Assembly (NCBI GenBank): GCA_937890655.1
Contig: CALADT010000235.1
Coordinates: forward strand, 1-7,398
DNA: 7,398 nt
Origin: an uncultured Mucispirillum sp.
GTDB taxonomy: Bacteria > Chrysiogenota > Deferribacteres > Deferribacterales > Mucispirillaceae
Direction: 5' to 3'
The position numbers and the translations under genes are program-made. The notes under the pieces were generated by a model. It had not been told where the DNA came from and searched no databases. It was given only the letters and a program-made list of their open reading frames with translations. Below, in pieces: positions 5,820 to 7,398 of this stretch. Position 1 is the stretch's first letter, and each line of letters begins with the position of its first letter.

Positions 5820-5863
5820 AAAAAAAGACTTGCCAAAAATGAAAAAAAATGAAAAATACATAT

Positions 5864-7398
5864 ATGATTAGTTTTGATAATGTATGCAAAAGCTACGGCA
5901 CAAGAATTTTATTTGAGAACGTTACCTTTAATATTAATAAAGGTGAGCGTATTGGTTTAGTTGGTAGAAATGGTTATGGTAAAACTACCCTTATGCGTAT
6001 TATAACAGCAGAGGAAGAAGCAGATAGTGGCAAAATATCCATACCTAAAAATTATAAAGTAGGGTTTTTAAAACAGCATATAAAGTTTAGTGCAAATACT
6101 GTTATTGATGAAGTAATGAAAGGGCTTTCTTTAGAAGAAAGTAATGAAAAATGGAAGGCTGAAAAAATATTATCAGGGCTTGGGTTTTCTCAAGAAGATA
6201 TGGAAAGAAATCCACAAGATTTTTCAGGCGGCTTTCAAGTGAGAATAACTTTAGCAAAAACACTTTTACAAAACCCTGACCTTTTATTACTTGATGAACC
6301 TACAAACTACCTTGATATTGTATCTATTAGGTGGTTAAAATCATTTCTTAACTCTTGGAAAGGTGAACTTTTATTAATTACTCACGATAGGCAGTTTATG
6401 GACGATATTATTACCCATACTGCAGGTATCCACCGTGGTAAAATAAGAAAAATAAGTGGTAAAACAGATAAGTTTTATGAGCAGATTGCGCGAGATGAAG
6501 AAATATATGAAAAAACTCGTATAAATGATGAACAAAAAAGAAAAGAAATGGAGCAATATATTACAAGGTTTAGGGCAAAAGCTAGGCTTGCAGGCCTTGT
6601 GCAAAGTAGAATAAAAACTTTAAATAAAATGGAGAAAAAAGAAAAGCTAGAGGCCATTAAAAATTTAGAGTTTTCATTTAAATATAAACCTATTACATCA
6701 AAACAAATAATGAGAGCGGAAAATATTTCCTTTTCTTATAATAAAGTAGATTACTTAATAAAAGATTTATCCATTATTATAGGCAGTGAAGATAAAATAG
6801 CAGTTATTGGTAAAAACGGTAAAGGAAAATCCACCCTGTTAAAAATATTAGCAGGTAAACTACAAGCAGATAGTGGTAATGTAATATACCATACAGGGTG
6901 TATTAAAGGTTATTACGAACAAACTAATGTATCTTCCTTAAACCCTGAAAGCACCATAGAAGAAGAAATACAATCAGTTTCTGATACATTAGATAGAAGT
7001 TATGTAAGAAATATATGTGGTGCTATGCTTTTTGAGCAGGATAATGCCTTGAAAAAAATAAAAGTGTTATCCGGTGGAGAAAAAAGCCGTGTTATGCTTG
7101 GTAAAATAATAGCACAACCATTAAATGTTTTAATGCTTGATGAACCTACAAACCATTTAGATATGGACGCCTGCGACTCTTTAATTGAAGCAGTGGATAA
7201 TTTTTCCGGTGCTGTTATTATGGTTACCCATAATGAAATGTTTTTACATGCACTTGCTACAAAACTTATTGTATTTCAAGATGAATACCCTTATATATTT
7301 GAAGGCACATATGAAGAATTTTTAGAAAAAGAGGGCTGGAAAGAAGAAATAGGGGTAAAAGAAAAAGAAGTAAAAACAAAATTAAATAAAAAAGATGC
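5864..7398 (+). CDS. ABC-F family ATPase, partial at the 3' end
   Basis: The first 511 residues are present and the frame is still open at the window end. Two ABC ATPase domains are fused without membrane segments, as in ABC-F ribosome-associated proteins. Domain 1 has Walker A GRNGYGKT (34-41), signature FSGGF (120-124), Walker B LLDEPTNYLD (142-151) and H-loop His174. The inter-domain linker carries the typical RFRAKARLAGLVQSRIK (about 235-251). Domain 2 has Walker A GKNGKGKS (316-323), signature LSGGEKS (402-408), LDEPTNHLD (425-433) and His456. Known ABC-F proteins act on the ribosome (EttA-like translation factors, Uup, or antibiotic protection), but the subgroup cannot be assigned here. 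The ATG at 5864 gives the usual MISFDNV start; an in-frame ATG at 5849 would add five residues. No clear Shine-Dalgarno precedes either. It is divergent from the 72-aa gene and shares a 107-bp intergenic region with it. Confidence 0.93.
   Translation, partial: MISFDNVCKSYGTRILFENVTFNINKGERIGLVGRNGYGKTTLMRIITAEEEADSGKISIPKNYKVGFLKQHIKFSANTVIDEVMKGLSLEESNEKWKAEKILSGLGFSQEDMERNPQDFSGGFQVRITLAKTLLQNPDLLLLDEPTNYLDIVSIRWLKSFLNSWKGELLLITHDRQFMDDIITHTAGIHRGKIRKISGKTDKFYEQIARDEEIYEKTRINDEQKRKEMEQYITRFRAKARLAGLVQSRIKTLNKMEKKEKLEAIKNLEFSFKYKPITSKQIMRAENISFSYNKVDYLIKDLSIIIGSEDKIAVIGKNGKGKSTLLKILAGKLQADSGNVIYHTGCIKGYYEQTNVSSLNPESTIEEEIQSVSDTLDRSYVRNICGAMLFEQDNALKKIKVLSGGEKSRVMLGKIIAQPLNVLMLDEPTNHLDMDACDSLIEAVDNFSGAVIMVTHNEMFLHALATKLIVFQDEYPYIFEGTYEEFLEKEGWKEEIGVKEKEVKTKLNKKD

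Noticed and set aside
5757..5861. N-terminal extension of the minus-strand gene to an ATG at 5861
   Set aside because: The extra 35 codons run through the sigma-54 promoter and the ribosome binding site, and their Phe-rich sequence comes from poly-A/T tracts.
1..7398. CRISPR array, insertion sequence, rRNA or tRNA genes
   Set aside because: I found no regularly spaced direct repeats, no transposase-like frame with terminal repeats, and no tRNA or rRNA signature.

Overview
The window is strongly AT-rich and comes from a flagellated, Gram-negative-type bacterium. It carries a lipobox lipoprotein, flagellar-type sigma-28 and sigma-54 promoter sequences, and a very large flagellin (783 aa) whose terminal domains match the TLR5-recognised class. 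The large multidomain flagellin and the low GC content best fit a Deferribacterota member such as Mucispirillum. That placement rests on memory of family features, not on a search, so treat it as moderate to low confidence.

Layout: (i) 71-1847 (+) is a two-gene unit. The first gene is an AAA-type ATPase/DUF4143 protein with visibly degenerate active sites, and the second is a lipoprotein starting 10 nt after its stop. (ii) 1848-2348 is a roughly 500-bp AT-rich spacer. Its distal part holds two tandem sigma-28-type promoters, and two imperfect hairpins lie further upstream. (iii) 2382-4733 (+) is the flagellin gene. It is followed 63 nt later by a 57-aa DUF2292/YezD-like protein (4797-4970) and a clear rho-independent terminator (5063-5100), so the two probably form one late flagellar operon. 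(iv) 5101-5537 is non-coding and AT-rich except for a GC-rich, 79-nt imperfect palindrome (5390-5468) that no identified gene explains. (v) 5538-5756 (-) is a 72-aa unknown protein with a textbook sigma-54 promoter (TGGCAC-N5-TTGC) on the minus strand. (vi) 5864-7398 (+) is an ABC-F ATPase gene, divergent from (v) and cut by the window end.

The central part therefore shows two tiers of a flagellar regulatory cascade: a sigma-54 gene of unknown role and a sigma-28 filament operon. The flanking ATPase/lipoprotein pair and the ABC-F gene have no obvious flagellar role. The items most worth a second look are the 79-nt structured element, the sigma-54-driven orphan gene, the duplicated sigma-28 promoter, the DUF2292 protein tied to flagellin, and the apparently catalytically dead DUF4143 ATPase.
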